Shown here: piece by piece, positions 1 through 9,246 of the stretch | How the letters are laid out: each line of letters begins with the position of its first letter | Position numbering within the stretch: the stretch's first letter is position 1 | NCBI GenBank assembly: GCA_019634695.1 | Contig: JAHCAW010000015.1 | Span: 1 to 64,000 of the forward strand | DNA length: 64,000 bases | Reading direction: 5' to 3' | Source: Candidatus Sumerlaeia bacterium | Lineage (GTDB): Bacteria; Sumerlaeota; Sumerlaeia; SLMS01; JAHLLQ01 | The notes under the pieces: model-generated | What the model was told of the DNA's origin: nothing | What the model saw: only the letters and a program-made list of their open reading frames with translations | The model's database searches: none | Made by a program: the position numbers and the translations under genes

Positions 1-2250
1 GTCACGCGTAACGGCAGCCTCGACATGCTCGTCGTCGGCGGGGCGTTCCTCACCGACACGGGCAACATCTCGTACCTGCTCACGAATCGCGGCAGACAGG
101 ACGTGCCGGGCTACGCCGTCTTCACCGAATCCAACGTCGCCCACCCGGCGGGCCGTACCACCACGCCGGGCTGGTCGCTTGTTGGAGGACTGGGCTTTGA
201 GAAAGTCCCCGCCCCGGGCGTGGTCGGACGCCTCTTCGACTTCGACAACGACGGCGACCTCGACATCATCATCGGCTACCACGGCCAGCAGAACGTTCTG
301 TACGAGAACCGCAACGCCTACGGCTCGCCCTTCCCGCAGGTCCCCCTGCTGTACGAGGGCGACAGCATCATGCAGACGCTCGGCGCCTTCTTCGGCAGCG
401 AATTCTACGACTCGCTCAAAGACTACGACACGACCGATCTGCGCGACGACACCTTCCCCGCCCTGCAGCGCGAGATCGAGGCACTCGGCGACGGCGTCTT
501 CGAGGACACGCGTGTTCGCCTGTCGCTCGATCGCCTGCCGACGCTGCTGACCGACCAACTCGAGTTCACCACCGACATCGCCATCGGCGACGTCGACAAC
601 GACGGCTACCTCGACATGTTCTACGCCAACGGCAGCCGCATCGAGCCGATCCCCAACGTCCTGCTTATGAATCGCGGCACCTCGAGCAATCCCAACGAGC
701 CGCTCTTCTACGCCGGCCGCCGCTTCATCGACGAGTCCAAGCTCCAGATCGGCGGCGTCGCCCGCCTGCCCCAGGTCGAGTACTTCGACTTCAACAACGA
801 GCCCACCGGCTTCTTCGACGTCCAGTCCGACGACACCGCCGCGGCGTACTTCTTCGACGCCGATGGCGATGGCGACCTCGACCTGCTCGTCGTCAACCGC
901 AAGGCCACCCTCGTGCCGCCCGGCAACTTCAACTGGCGGCAGGAGATGCAACTGCTCATCAATCAGGGCGGCGCCCAGGGCGGAGCCATCGGCACCTTCC
1001 TGCCGCAGGCGAACTTCCCGCCGACCGATCCCACGACGGGCCAGCCCCTTCAGGTCTTCGCGACCAAGGCTGCCATCGCCGACTTCGGCCGCAAGGGCGA
1101 CATCTCCGAGGACATGAACGGCGACGGCATCGTCACCGCCACCGAGACGCTCAACTTCGACAACATCGTCAAGGCGCTGCAGCGTCAGGCCAACGCGGGC
1201 CTCGGGCCCTTCGCCGGCGGCACGGTGCCCGTACTCTGCCGCGCGCCGGGGACCTACAGCATCCCCGTCACCGAACTGGTCAATCACGAGTACTTCCCGT
1301 GCATGCCCGACGGCACCGTCGTGCGGCCCAGTGACGGCGCCCGCCTCACCCGCCGCGCTCCGCGCTTCGTCGACATGAACGGCAACGGCCAGTTCAACCC
1401 GGTCTACGACATCGTCGTCATCACCGACCAGGGCCGCGACGTCTACCTGTCCAACGATGGCGCCGGCAACTTCACGCTCGCCACCCAGCAGGCGTTCCCA
1501 CAGGACATCCAGAACCACTACAACGACATCAGCGTCGGCGACATCGACCAGGACGGCTGGCTTGACTTCGTCGTCGCCGTCAAGAACCCGAACAACCTCC
1601 TGCCGCCGGCCCATCTCTTCCTGAACCTGGCCCGCCAGGGCGTGCCGCTGTTCGAGCGGCGCCAGAACGAGATTCCCGCCGCCGGCACGACGCAGTTCGT
1701 CAACGCCGCCGAGCAGACCGGTGGCAACACGCGCGCCGTCTACCTGTTCGACGCCGACGGAGACGGCGACCTGGACCTGATCGTCGGCGTTGGCGGCGAA
1801 GTCGTCGGCACGCTGACCTTCGCGGGCCTCAACGCCTTCTACGAGAACCGGCTCAACGGCCAGGGCTTCGATGCCCCGGCCAACCAAGCCTTCATTCGCG
1901 TGCCCGAGACCGGCACCACGCCGGCCGTGCCGCTGCGCGTGACGCTGGCGAGCCCGGGACAGGCCGAACGCGGCAACATCCACACCGTGCGCGTCTACGG
2001 CGAGAAGTTCCGCCCCGGCGCCTCGGTCACCTTCGGTGCCGGCGTCGAACTCGTCGAGCCGCCCATCGTCCGCAACGACGGCATGATCGACGCCAAGGTC
2101 AGCATTCGCGCCAACGCGCCGACCGGCGACCGCATCATCCGCGTCATCAACCCCGACGGCGAGGCCGCCGCTTCACGCAGTGGCGTCTTCCGCGTCCTGG
2201 CAACCAGCCCGCGCACCAGCGTTGGCACCGACTGGATTCTGTACAACTGA
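1..2250 (+). CDS. Secreted FG-GAP/VCBS repeat protein, 5' end missing
   Basis: The reading frame is already open at base 1, so the start lies outside the window; the first ATG inside is at 25 but is probably internal. Counting from that ATG, acidic calcium-binding-type repeats of the FG-GAP/VCBS kind recur: DFDNDGDLD (about residue 72), DVDNDGYLD (189), DADGDGDLD (278), DIDQDGWLD and a second DADGDGDLD near the end. This family usually forms extracellular beta-propellers. The last 90 residues look like an IPT/TIG immunoglobulin-like fold (a VRVYGEKFRPGASVTFG stretch). The protein ends 22 bases before the subtilase-like gene, so the two are probably co-transcribed. No catalytic domain is visible in the part seen; adhesion or surface binding is the likely role, but this is inference from family. 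Confidence 0.85.
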   Translation, partial: VTRNGSLDMLVVGGAFLTDTGNISYLLTNRGRQDVPGYAVFTESNVAHPAGRTTTPGWSLVGGLGFEKVPAPGVVGRLFDFDNDGDLDIIIGYHGQQNVLYENRNAYGSPFPQVPLLYEGDSIMQTLGAFFGSEFYDSLKDYDTTDLRDDTFPALQREIEALGDGVFEDTRVRLSLDRLPTLLTDQLEFTTDIAIGDVDNDGYLDMFYANGSRIEPIPNVLLMNRGTSSNPNEPLFYAGRRFIDESKLQIGGVARLPQVEYFDFNNEPTGFFDVQSDDTAAAYFFDADGDGDLDLLVVNRKATLVPPGNFNWRQEMQLLINQGGAQGGAIGTFLPQANFPPTDPTTGQPLQVFATKAAIADFGRKGDISEDMNGDGIVTATETLNFDNIVKALQRQANAGLGPFAGGTVPVLCRAPGTYSIPVTELVNHEYFPCMPDGTVVRPSDGARLTRRAPRFVDMNGNGQFNPVYDIVVITDQGRDVYLSNDGAGNFTLATQQAFPQDIQNHYNDISVGDIDQDGWLDFVVAVKNPNNLLPPAHLFLNLARQGVPLFERRQNEIPAAGTTQFVNAAEQTGGNTRAVYLFDADGDGDLDLIVGVGGEVVGTLTFAGLNAFYENRLNGQGFDAPANQAFIRVPETGTTPAVPLRVTLASPGQAERGNIHTVRVYGEKFRPGASVTFGAGVELVEPPIVRNDGMIDAKVSIRANAPTGDRIIRVINPDGEAAASRSGVFRVLATSPRTSVGTDWILYN

Positions 2251-2272
2251 CCCCCCGAAGGGATGCACGGCT

Positions 2273-4939
2273 ATGCGACCGGCTCACAGGCACCGCAAGA
2301 CACTGGCAGCGCTCCCGCTGGCGACGCTGCTGGCCGGCATCGTCCCGGCCGACGCCATGATCGACTACGGCCCCGCCCTGGTCGATCGTGCGTCGCTCAC
2401 AGCCAAGGCGGCCATCGAGTCCCATCCGGTCATCGCCGATGACCTGATGGCCGTCGTCCGCGAGGTTGGCGCCCGCAAGAGCGCCAACGCGCGCCTCGCG
2501 TTTGCCGACGACATCAACACGAAGGCCCCCAAGTCGGTCTTTGTCCTCGGCGAGGACGCCAGCCGCATTCAGGTTGTCTTCCGGCTCGCGAACACCAGCC
2601 AGGCCAGTCTGGGCGCGCTCGAGAAGCTGGGTGTCGAGATCGAGTTCGTCTCGCACCACGCGCCGCTCGTGCAGGCCTTCGCTCCCCTCGACCGCCTCGA
2701 AGACCTCGCCGCCCTGCCGGCCGTCCTCGAGATCAACCGCCCCAACTACGCCTTGGCCACTGCGGGCACCATCCGCACCCAGGGTGATCAGGCCATGGCG
2801 ACCACGCTGGTGCGCAATCACTCGGTCGACTTCCGCAACAACGTCAGCTACAACGGCAATGCGGTGCAGGTCTGCGTCGCCTCGGACAACCTCTACATCA
2901 ACCAGGGCGGTCTCGAGCCCGGCCCGTGCAATCTCCTCCAGACAGTCCTCAACTTCGAGGCTCCTGCCGGCCTGCAGCGGGAGCTTCCCCTCGGAATGTT
3001 CCCGTCGTGCGGCTCCATCCCCGGCGCCGGTTTCTTCGGCGGCATTCCGATCAGCCCCGCCACGCATGCCGACCACGTCATGACGGCCAGCTTGCAGACC
3101 GACGAAGACCGCATGTACCGGTTCCATCCTGATGGGTCGGCCATGCTTGAGGTCATCCACGACATCGCGCCGGGTGCCAGCCTGCGCTACATCCGCGGAC
3201 GCACCGACCTGGAGTTGATCGAGCGTCGTCGCATCATGGACTTCCTGTCCATCCCGGTCGACGTCATGGCCGACAATCTGGTCTTCTCGGGAGCGGGTCG
3301 CTACGACGGTTCGAGCGCCGTTTCTCGTTCGGCCACCGAATTCGCCCGCACCCGCAACATCCCCTTCTTCGTCAGCGCGGGCGGTGTCACCCCGCCGGTC
3401 AGCTTCGGCCCCACGCGCGTCCAGCGCTTCCCGGCCCAGATCACCGGTTACTTCAACGCCGATCCGCGCGACACCCGCGTGAAGGTTCACTCCTGGTCCG
3501 GCGGCAGTGCCACGAATCGCGACGAGGCCCTGAGCATCGACGCTATTCCCGGCGAGGCCATCGAGATCGTCCTCGTCTGGGACGACCTGTGGGACGACAT
3601 CCGCCCCCGCGCCAACATCGACCTCGATCTCTACCTCGTGCCGCGCTCGTCGCTTTCGCTCAGCCAAGCCGTCGCCACCTCCGCCCGCATCCAGAACGGT
3701 CAGGGCGTCAATCCCGTCGAACGCCTCGTCTACCTTCCCGGGTCGGACCAGCCGTTGGCGCTCGTCATGGTCAACAAGAACGCCGGCCAGAACATCCGCA
3801 CACTCTTCACCCTCTCCTTCGAGCAGGGGCAGATCGCCGAGAGCCAGTACCTGACCCACGGCGTGCCCTTCGCCAACTCCGACGCCCTCGAGCCGGTCAT
3901 CTCCGTTGGCCACATCGACCTGCTCGTCGGCCAGGAAGACCCTGCCTTCGACGTCATGCCCGGGCTCCAGCCCTACGCCACGCCGGCAACGGAGTTCGTT
4001 CGCTGGTATGAGGGCCAGACCTACCCGACGGTGCTCGGGTACAGCTCGGTGAACACCTACACGACCTTCACCCTCTCCTCGAGCTCGACACGCGATCAGG
4101 CCTTTACTGGACCGTCGGCCTCCGTTGCGCATCTGGCCGGCTTCGCCGCCATCCTGCGCCACCGCGTTCCCCAGATGCCGGCACGCCGCATCCGCGAACT
4201 GTTCACCTCCACCGGCGTCCTCTTCCATGAAGGTGCCGCGCTGGCCCCCTTCGCCACCGACATCACCCCCACGGCCACACGCCTGTATCGCAACCACCCG
4301 ACCTTCATCCGTCCCAATCCCTTCAACATCTACGACGCAATCACCCGCGGGCGCATCGACCCGATCAACCTCGCCGGCACCAAGGAGTCAGTCACCCTTG
4401 TCGACGTCGATGACGACGGCGAGCGCCAGACGACATGGAACGCCTCGCAGGATCGCACCTACAACGCGTTCGACCTGCCCACCTACCGGGTGTCCGATCT
4501 GGGCCTCGAGATGACGCCGACGTCGGACTTCTGCTACGGCTTCTGGCAGAGCCCCCTGCTCACCGTTCAGGGCGCCGAAGACGACGAACCCCGCACCGCG
4601 CTGCGCGCCGACCGCCTTTACGTTGCCGAGGCCCGCATCGGCTCCACCGGCACCGACTCCCGCCGCGTGCCCGACTTCCGCCTGCGGCTCACCTCCGGCG
4701 CCGGCGACGAGAGCGCCCTGCTTGTCATCGCCGACGTCGCCGAGGACGCGCAGAACGCCCCCACCACGCTGGGCGGCAATGTCTACCGGGTCTACTTCCA
4801 GCCCTCCAACGCCGCCGTCGCGGCCTCGGGCGTCACCTTCAACTTCGACATGCTGAACTTCAACCCGGCCGACGATCAGGACGTCACGCTCATCCTGCGC
4901 GACTTCTCCTTCACGGAGCTTGCACTGCCCGCGCCATGA
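2273..4939 (+). CDS. Divergent secreted subtilisin-like (S8) protease
   Basis: The start at 2273 gives 888 residues with a basic N-terminus and a hydrophobic signal peptide ending near PADA; an earlier in-frame ATG overlaps the preceding gene and would spoil the signal peptide. The subtilase triad can be placed: Asp near residue 205 (VQVCVASDN), His near 265 (THADHVMTA, in place of HGTHVAG), Ser near 615 (GPSASVAHLAGFAAIL, in place of GTSMAAPHVAG). The oxyanion-hole Asn usually found in an AAGN-like motif appears as Gly (FFVSAGG, about 370). Between that and the Ser lies a beta-rich insertion resembling a prepeptidase C-terminal domain. About 170 residues precede the catalytic domain and 260 follow it. 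The fold assignment is good, but activity is uncertain because every motif is off consensus. Confidence 0.72.
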   Translation: MRPAHRHRKTLAALPLATLLAGIVPADAMIDYGPALVDRASLTAKAAIESHPVIADDLMAVVREVGARKSANARLAFADDINTKAPKSVFVLGEDASRIQVVFRLANTSQASLGALEKLGVEIEFVSHHAPLVQAFAPLDRLEDLAALPAVLEINRPNYALATAGTIRTQGDQAMATTLVRNHSVDFRNNVSYNGNAVQVCVASDNLYINQGGLEPGPCNLLQTVLNFEAPAGLQRELPLGMFPSCGSIPGAGFFGGIPISPATHADHVMTASLQTDEDRMYRFHPDGSAMLEVIHDIAPGASLRYIRGRTDLELIERRRIMDFLSIPVDVMADNLVFSGAGRYDGSSAVSRSATEFARTRNIPFFVSAGGVTPPVSFGPTRVQRFPAQITGYFNADPRDTRVKVHSWSGGSATNRDEALSIDAIPGEAIEIVLVWDDLWDDIRPRANIDLDLYLVPRSSLSLSQAVATSARIQNGQGVNPVERLVYLPGSDQPLALVMVNKNAGQNIRTLFTLSFEQGQIAESQYLTHGVPFANSDALEPVISVGHIDLLVGQEDPAFDVMPGLQPYATPATEFVRWYEGQTYPTVLGYSSVNTYTTFTLSSSSTRDQAFTGPSASVAHLAGFAAILRHRVPQMPARRIRELFTSTGVLFHEGAALAPFATDITPTATRLYRNHPTFIRPNPFNIYDAITRGRIDPINLAGTKESVTLVDVDDDGERQTTWNASQDRTYNAFDLPTYRVSDLGLEMTPTSDFCYGFWQSPLLTVQGAEDDEPRTALRADRLYVAEARIGSTGTDSRRVPDFRLRLTSGAGDESALLVIADVAEDAQNAPTTLGGNVYRVYFQPSNAAVAASGVTFNFDMLNFNPADDQDVTLILRDFSFTELALPAP

Positions 4940-4969
4940 GCCCGTCGTTTGGGAGGAACCCGTACACTG

Positions 4970-4998
4970 GAATTGCCCGCCTGCCCGGCGGGCAATTC
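4970..4998 (+). terminator. Perfect 12-bp hairpin after the subtilase gene
   Basis: Arms 4970-4981 (gaattgcccgcc) and 4987-4998 (ggcgggcaattc) are exact inverse complements around a 5-base loop. The hairpin lies between the subtilase stop and the dprA start. There is no T-run, so it is a candidate terminator or processing hairpin only. Its right arm ends 11 bases before the dprA ATG, so it may also affect translation of that gene. Confidence 0.55.
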
Positions 4999-5009
4999 TG
5001 TTGAGGGCC

Positions 5010-5786
5010 ATGAACGGTCTGCCCTTCCCCGGTCCCGGACTGCCGGCCTCGGCCGAGCGCCTGCTGCACGCCGCCTGCGACGAGGCCGGCCTGCGTGGGC
5101 CTCTGTATTGGCACGGCAACCCCGCCGTCCTTGACGCCCCGCGCGTCGCGCTGGTCGGCACGCGCGAGCCCATCGCCTGGACCCTCTCCGCCATGGAGGG
5201 CCTTGCCGGCATTCTCGCCCAACTCGGCGCCACCATCGTCAGCGGGGGAGCGATCGGCACCGATAGTGCCGCGCACCGGGGAGCGCTCCACACCGGCGGG
5301 CGTACCGTCGTGGTTCTGCCCTGTCCCATCGAGGACATCGACTTGCGTCGTTGGCGGCCCGCGCTCGCGGGGCTCTGGGATCTCGAGCGCGTTCTCTTCC
5401 TCTCCCCCTTCCGCTCCGGCACGCGCCCGCGCCGCGGACATCCCATCGTCCGCAACCGACTGGTGGCGGCCCTGTCCGACGCGGCGGTTATTGGACAGAC
5501 AGGCCTGCAAGGGGGGACGAACCACCTGCTTGCCTGCGCCACGACCCGCGGCATGCCGGTCTTCTTCCTCGATGCCGGCGTGGAGGACACCGCGCTGGCG
5601 CAGGCGCTGCGGACGCTCGAGGCGGGAGGGGCCGTGCGCTTCGACGAACGCATGGCGCTCGAGGGGCGCCCGCTCGGCGCCGGCATTCTGCGGGCCGCTG
5701 CCAACTTTCGCCAACGCCGCCAGCGCGACGACGATGCCCAGTTGCGCTGGTGCGAGCCTCCCGAAGACTATCGCCCCGGGGTCTAG
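5010..5786 (+). CDS. dprA: DprA/Smf-family DNA-processing protein, short form
   Basis: 258 residues. DprA loads RecA onto incoming single-stranded DNA in natural transformation. The Rossmann-like SLOG core is recognisable: VALVGTREP (family VGSR), IVSGGAIGTDSAAHRGAL (SGxAxGID.AAH), the FRSGTRPRRGHPIVRNRLVAALSDAAVI stretch read in parts (family F..RNRiia.LS..vvV) and a closing TTRGMPVFFL strand. The usual N-terminal SAM-like and C-terminal winged-helix domains of full-length DprA (about 360 residues) are absent or very short, so this may be a minimal relative. The start at 5010 follows a gagg ribosome-binding sequence and excludes an N-terminal piece that would encode the upstream hairpin. priA begins 35 bases downstream on the same strand. 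Confidence 0.8.
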   Translation: MNGLPFPGPGLPASAERLLHAACDEAGLRGPLYWHGNPAVLDAPRVALVGTREPIAWTLSAMEGLAGILAQLGATIVSGGAIGTDSAAHRGALHTGGRTVVVLPCPIEDIDLRRWRPALAGLWDLERVLFLSPFRSGTRPRRGHPIVRNRLVAALSDAAVIGQTGLQGGTNHLLACATTRGMPVFFLDAGVEDTALAQALRTLEAGGAVRFDERMALEGRPLGAGILRAAANFRQRRQRDDDAQLRWCEPPEDYRPGV

Positions 5787-5821
5787 CTCGCCGCCTCACG
5801 CCCGCCGTCCGGACCGCCCCC

Positions 5822-8104
5822 GTGTTCGCCCACGTCCTCTTCAACGCTCCGATGCCCGAACCCTACACCTACGCGGTGCCCGAGGCGCTGTACGGGACGC
5901 TCGCCCCGGGCATGCTGGTCGAGGCGCCCCTGGGTACTCGCACGGCGGTGGGTTGCGTCGTGGCCATGGCACCGGACGCCGGCACTGTTGACCCGGCGCG
6001 CCTGCGGCCGCTGACGCGCCGCGTAACACCCGATTACCGCATCGATCCGGAGATCGTCGCCTTGGCGCGCTTCGTGTCGGACTACTACTTCGCCGGCCCC
6101 GGCGAGGCGCTCGCCACGGCCTCGGTCGTTGGCTTTCGTGACGTGCGCCGCCATCGCAGCGACTTCTTCCGCCTCGTCGCCGACTGGCGCGCGCTGCTCG
6201 ACGCGCCGTTGACGGCGCGCCAGCAGCAGGCCTGCGAGACGCTCGAGGAGGCCGGCTTTCCAGTGCTTCCGCGCGCGCATCTGGCCACCGCCGCCCACGC
6301 CAGCCCGGCCATCCTGCGACGCCTCGAACAGCTCGGCCTCGTCGTTCCGACCGATCCCGACCCGGAGCCCGTCGTGGAGTCGCACGCGAACGACTTCGCC
6401 GATCCGCTCGTGCCCTCCGACGAGCAGCGCGACGCCCGCGCCGTCATCCTCGAGGCTCTCGAGCCCACGCGCTTTCAGGTGCACCTGCTTCACGGTGTCA
6501 CTGGCTCGGGCAAGACGGAAGTCTACTTGCAGGCGATCGAGCACGTCCTGCGCGCCGGCGGCACCGCCCTGTGCCTGCTGCCGGAAATCGCGCTGACTCC
6601 GCAAACCGTCGAGCGCTTCCAGCATCGCTTTCGTCAGGAGATCGGCGTCTTCCACAGCCAGCTCACGCGTCGGCAGAAGCTCGAGCTGTACTGTCGCATC
6701 CAGGCCGGTGCGGTGCGGCTGGTGATCGGCGCGCGCTCGGCGGTGTTCGCGCCGCTGCCGCGTTTGGGCATCATCATCATCGACGAGGAGCACGACGGCA
6801 GCTACAAGCAGGGCGAGAACCCGCGCTACCATGCGCGCGACGTCGCCATCGTACGCGCGCGCCGGCTGGGCATTCCCGTGGTGCTCGGCTCCGCGACGCC
6901 CAGCATGGAGTCGCTTCACAACGCGCGCACCGGCAAGTACCACCTGCTGCGCCTGTCGAGTCGCCCCTCGGGCAGCCGCATGCCCGATGTCCGCGTGATC
7001 GACATGGCCACGCAGGTGGTGCCGGCCGCTGCGCCCTCGTTGCTGTCCGAAGACATGGTCGCCGCGATTACCCAGCGGCTCGCCGCGGGCGAGCAGTCCC
7101 TCCTGTTCCTCAATCGCCGTGGCTTCTCCAACTTCCTCTTCTGCCCGTCGTGCAAGTGGGTCGCACGCTGTGACGAAGATGATGTCGCGCTCACGGTCCA
7201 TCGCAAGCGTCCCCGCGGCGAGTCGCCCGAGGAACCCCAGATCGACCTGTTCCGACTCACCGAACAACCCGACGACTTCGTCCTGCGCTGCCACTTCTGC
7301 GGCTCGCGCCGCGAAGCGCCCCGCGTCTGTCCCGAGTGCAAGGCCGACGGATTGCTGACCGTCGGCGCCGGCACGCAGCGCATCGAGGAGGAGCTCGCCG
7401 CGCGCTTCCCGACGGCGCGGCTCCTGCGGCTCGACCAGGATACGGCCGGTGGGCGCGAGAAGTTCCTCGTCGCCTGGAGCCGCATGATCTCCGGCGATGC
7501 CGACATCATCTTCGGCACGCAGATGATCGCGAAGGGTCTGCATCTCGAGCGCGTCACGCTGGTCGGTGTCGTCCTTGCCGACGTCGGGCTCTTCCTGCCC
7601 GACTTTCGCGCCGAGGAGCGCACCTTCCAACTGCTGACGCAGGTCGCCGGCCGGTCCGGTCGCGTCTCCGATGGCGAGGTCCTCTTCCAGACCTACCTGC
7701 CGAACCACACCGCGATTCGCCACGCCATGATGCACGACACCGAAGGCTTCTTCGAGGCCGAACTCGCGCGCCGCGCCAAGCTCGGCTTTCCGCCCTTCTC
7801 GCGCATGATCGCCATCACGCTGGCCGACAAGGATCGCGATCGTGCCTGGGGGGCCGCCCGACAGATGGGCTTCCTGCTCGGACGCATGCGACCACGTCAC
7901 GGCGCCTCCCGCGTCACCGTCAACGGCCCCACCATTGCGCCGATCGCGCGCCTCGCGGGGCGTTTTCGCTATCGGATCCTGTTGCGCTCCGAGTCGCCCA
8001 AGGCCCTCGGTATCCTGCTGCGCGCCGTCCTCGACCACGCCGACTGGAAGCCCACTCCGACCTTGCACCTGACCATCGACGTCGATCCCATCGACTTGCT
8101 GTGA
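5822..8104 (+). CDS. priA: Primosomal replication-restart helicase PriA
   Basis: 760 residues from a GTG start, chosen because FAHVLFNAPMPEPYTYAVPE aligns with the usual PriA N-terminus; an ATG at 5852 is the alternative. PriA reopens stalled forks and loads the primosome. Helicase motifs: Walker A GVTGSGKT at 225-232, DEEH at 321-324, GSATPSMES at 356-364. The zinc-binding insert has Cys at 441, 444, 450, 490, 493, 503 and 506, but the eighth expected position (453) is Asp in CDED. The linker between the two Cys clusters is about 30 residues longer than usual and charged. The C-terminal part has the normal GTQMIAKGLH and QVAGRSGR motifs. A membrane-protein gene follows after 17 bases. Confidence 0.95.
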   Translation: MFAHVLFNAPMPEPYTYAVPEALYGTLAPGMLVEAPLGTRTAVGCVVAMAPDAGTVDPARLRPLTRRVTPDYRIDPEIVALARFVSDYYFAGPGEALATASVVGFRDVRRHRSDFFRLVADWRALLDAPLTARQQQACETLEEAGFPVLPRAHLATAAHASPAILRRLEQLGLVVPTDPDPEPVVESHANDFADPLVPSDEQRDARAVILEALEPTRFQVHLLHGVTGSGKTEVYLQAIEHVLRAGGTALCLLPEIALTPQTVERFQHRFRQEIGVFHSQLTRRQKLELYCRIQAGAVRLVIGARSAVFAPLPRLGIIIIDEEHDGSYKQGENPRYHARDVAIVRARRLGIPVVLGSATPSMESLHNARTGKYHLLRLSSRPSGSRMPDVRVIDMATQVVPAAAPSLLSEDMVAAITQRLAAGEQSLLFLNRRGFSNFLFCPSCKWVARCDEDDVALTVHRKRPRGESPEEPQIDLFRLTEQPDDFVLRCHFCGSRREAPRVCPECKADGLLTVGAGTQRIEEELAARFPTARLLRLDQDTAGGREKFLVAWSRMISGDADIIFGTQMIAKGLHLERVTLVGVVLADVGLFLPDFRAEERTFQLLTQVAGRSGRVSDGEVLFQTYLPNHTAIRHAMMHDTEGFFEAELARRAKLGFPPFSRMIAITLADKDRDRAWGAARQMGFLLGRMRPRHGASRVTVNGPTIAPIARLAGRFRYRILLRSESPKALGILLRAVLDHADWKPTPTLHLTIDVDPIDLL

Positions 8105-8121
8105 CCCGGGCCCGCCTCCAG

Positions 8122-9246
8122 ATGAATACGTCGCCGACTCCCTCGCCGCCCGCCCCCACGTTGCTCGAGCGCCTGCTCGGCATCCGTCGTGGCTTCGGCG
8201 AGGATGCCGACGGGGTGCGCCTGATCTTGCGCAGCGGCCTGCGCACGCGCCGCAACTGGGTGCTGCCGATCTTCGGGCTTGTTCTGGCGATTGCCCTGTT
8301 GTTCTCGATCAAGTTTGGCATCGACGATCCCGTGGGGCGCGCCATGTTGCGTGCCGTTCTCCTGGACCTCGCCATCTTCCTCTTCGCCGGGCTTTCGGGT
8401 TGGAACATGGCCCGGCTCTGGCGCGAGAACGCCGACCAACTCGAGGAGCTCGCCCTCTCGCCGCTGCCTCCGGCCGTCATCGGCGCGACGCTGCTGACGC
8501 CCATGGTGGCGATCTGGCTGGTGATGATCGTGGTGTTCGGTTTGGTGGACGGCCTGACGCCGGTCGAGTTGTTCGACGGTCTTCAAGGCGGCACCTCTCG
8601 GATTCTCCTGCGTGCAATCCCCGTCGTGCTGGCAGCACTGTTCGTGGCGGTGCCAATGACGTGGTATCACTTCGAGTCCACGCGTCTGGCGCACTGGATG
8701 TTCGTCGTGCATGCCCTGCCGCGGGGCGCAGGCCCGTTGGCCACGTTGGTGAACCTGATCGTCATCGTGTCGATGGTCTGGGCGCTGTGGTGCATCGGGT
8801 TGATGCTGTCGGTGTTCACGGTGCTGCCGTTGGCGATCGCGCAGGATATTCTCGGGCGCAACGTTGCCAGCATGGACGTGGCGCTGGTGCTGGCCCCGTG
8901 GCCGGGACTGGTCGTCCTAGCGGCCGCCAAGCGCGCCATCTGTCGCCTGTACGAACGCGCCTTCGTGCGTGCCTGGCTGCTGCGGCAGTGGGGCGGCATC
9001 GGCGAGCGGAATCCCTCCGCGCCCCCGCGCCACCATCTCGACATCCTGCCGTTCTGGGAAGCCTATTACGCCAGCCAGGAAGAGGAACGTGCCAACGTGC
9101 CGCTGCACCGGCGGCGCGCGGGCCGGCACTTCGCCGCCATCTGCAAACGCATCGCCGACCAACAGGGATGTGCGGCCGACGAGGTCAGCGTGCGTAGTAG
9201 CTCAGGCTCTCCATCTCCAACGCCAGATCCACGTAGTGAACCGTGA
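8122..9246 (+). CDS. Multi-pass membrane protein, ABC-2-permease-like
   Basis: 374 residues with about six hydrophobic segments (for example residues 45-65, 75-92, 120-145, 165-190, 210-250). The stretch NADQLEELALSPLPPAVIGA resembles the cytoplasmic signature of ABC-2 export permeases (family LE.LL.TPLSP..I..GK), which suggests a permease subunit, but no ATPase gene is adjacent. The start is an ATG 17 bases after priA. The C-terminal tail is Ser/Pro-rich and overlaps the 3' end of rex by 62 bases on the opposite strand. The substrate cannot be inferred. Confidence 0.72.
   Translation: MNTSPTPSPPAPTLLERLLGIRRGFGEDADGVRLILRSGLRTRRNWVLPIFGLVLAIALLFSIKFGIDDPVGRAMLRAVLLDLAIFLFAGLSGWNMARLWRENADQLEELALSPLPPAVIGATLLTPMVAIWLVMIVVFGLVDGLTPVELFDGLQGGTSRILLRAIPVVLAALFVAVPMTWYHFESTRLAHWMFVVHALPRGAGPLATLVNLIVIVSMVWALWCIGLMLSVFTVLPLAIAQDILGRNVASMDVALVLAPWPGLVVLAAAKRAICRLYERAFVRAWLLRQWGGIGERNPSAPPRHHLDILPFWEAYYASQEEERANVPLHRRRAGRHFAAICKRIADQQGCAADEVSVRSSSGSPSPTPDPRSEP

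Noticed and set aside
2147-4297. Long open frame antisense to the subtilase gene
   Set aside because: Its sequence is rich in Arg, Gly, Asp and Val with no domain, as expected from the complement of high-GC codons. The plus-strand protein has a signal peptide and recognisable motifs.
5351-5821. N-terminal extension of PriA through the dprA gene
   Set aside because: The extra 157 residues are Arg/Ala/Pro shadow sequence, and PriA homology starts exactly at the GTG at 5822.
5783-8068. Antisense open frame across priA
   Set aside because: It has no recognisable family and has shadow composition; priA on the plus strand is certain.
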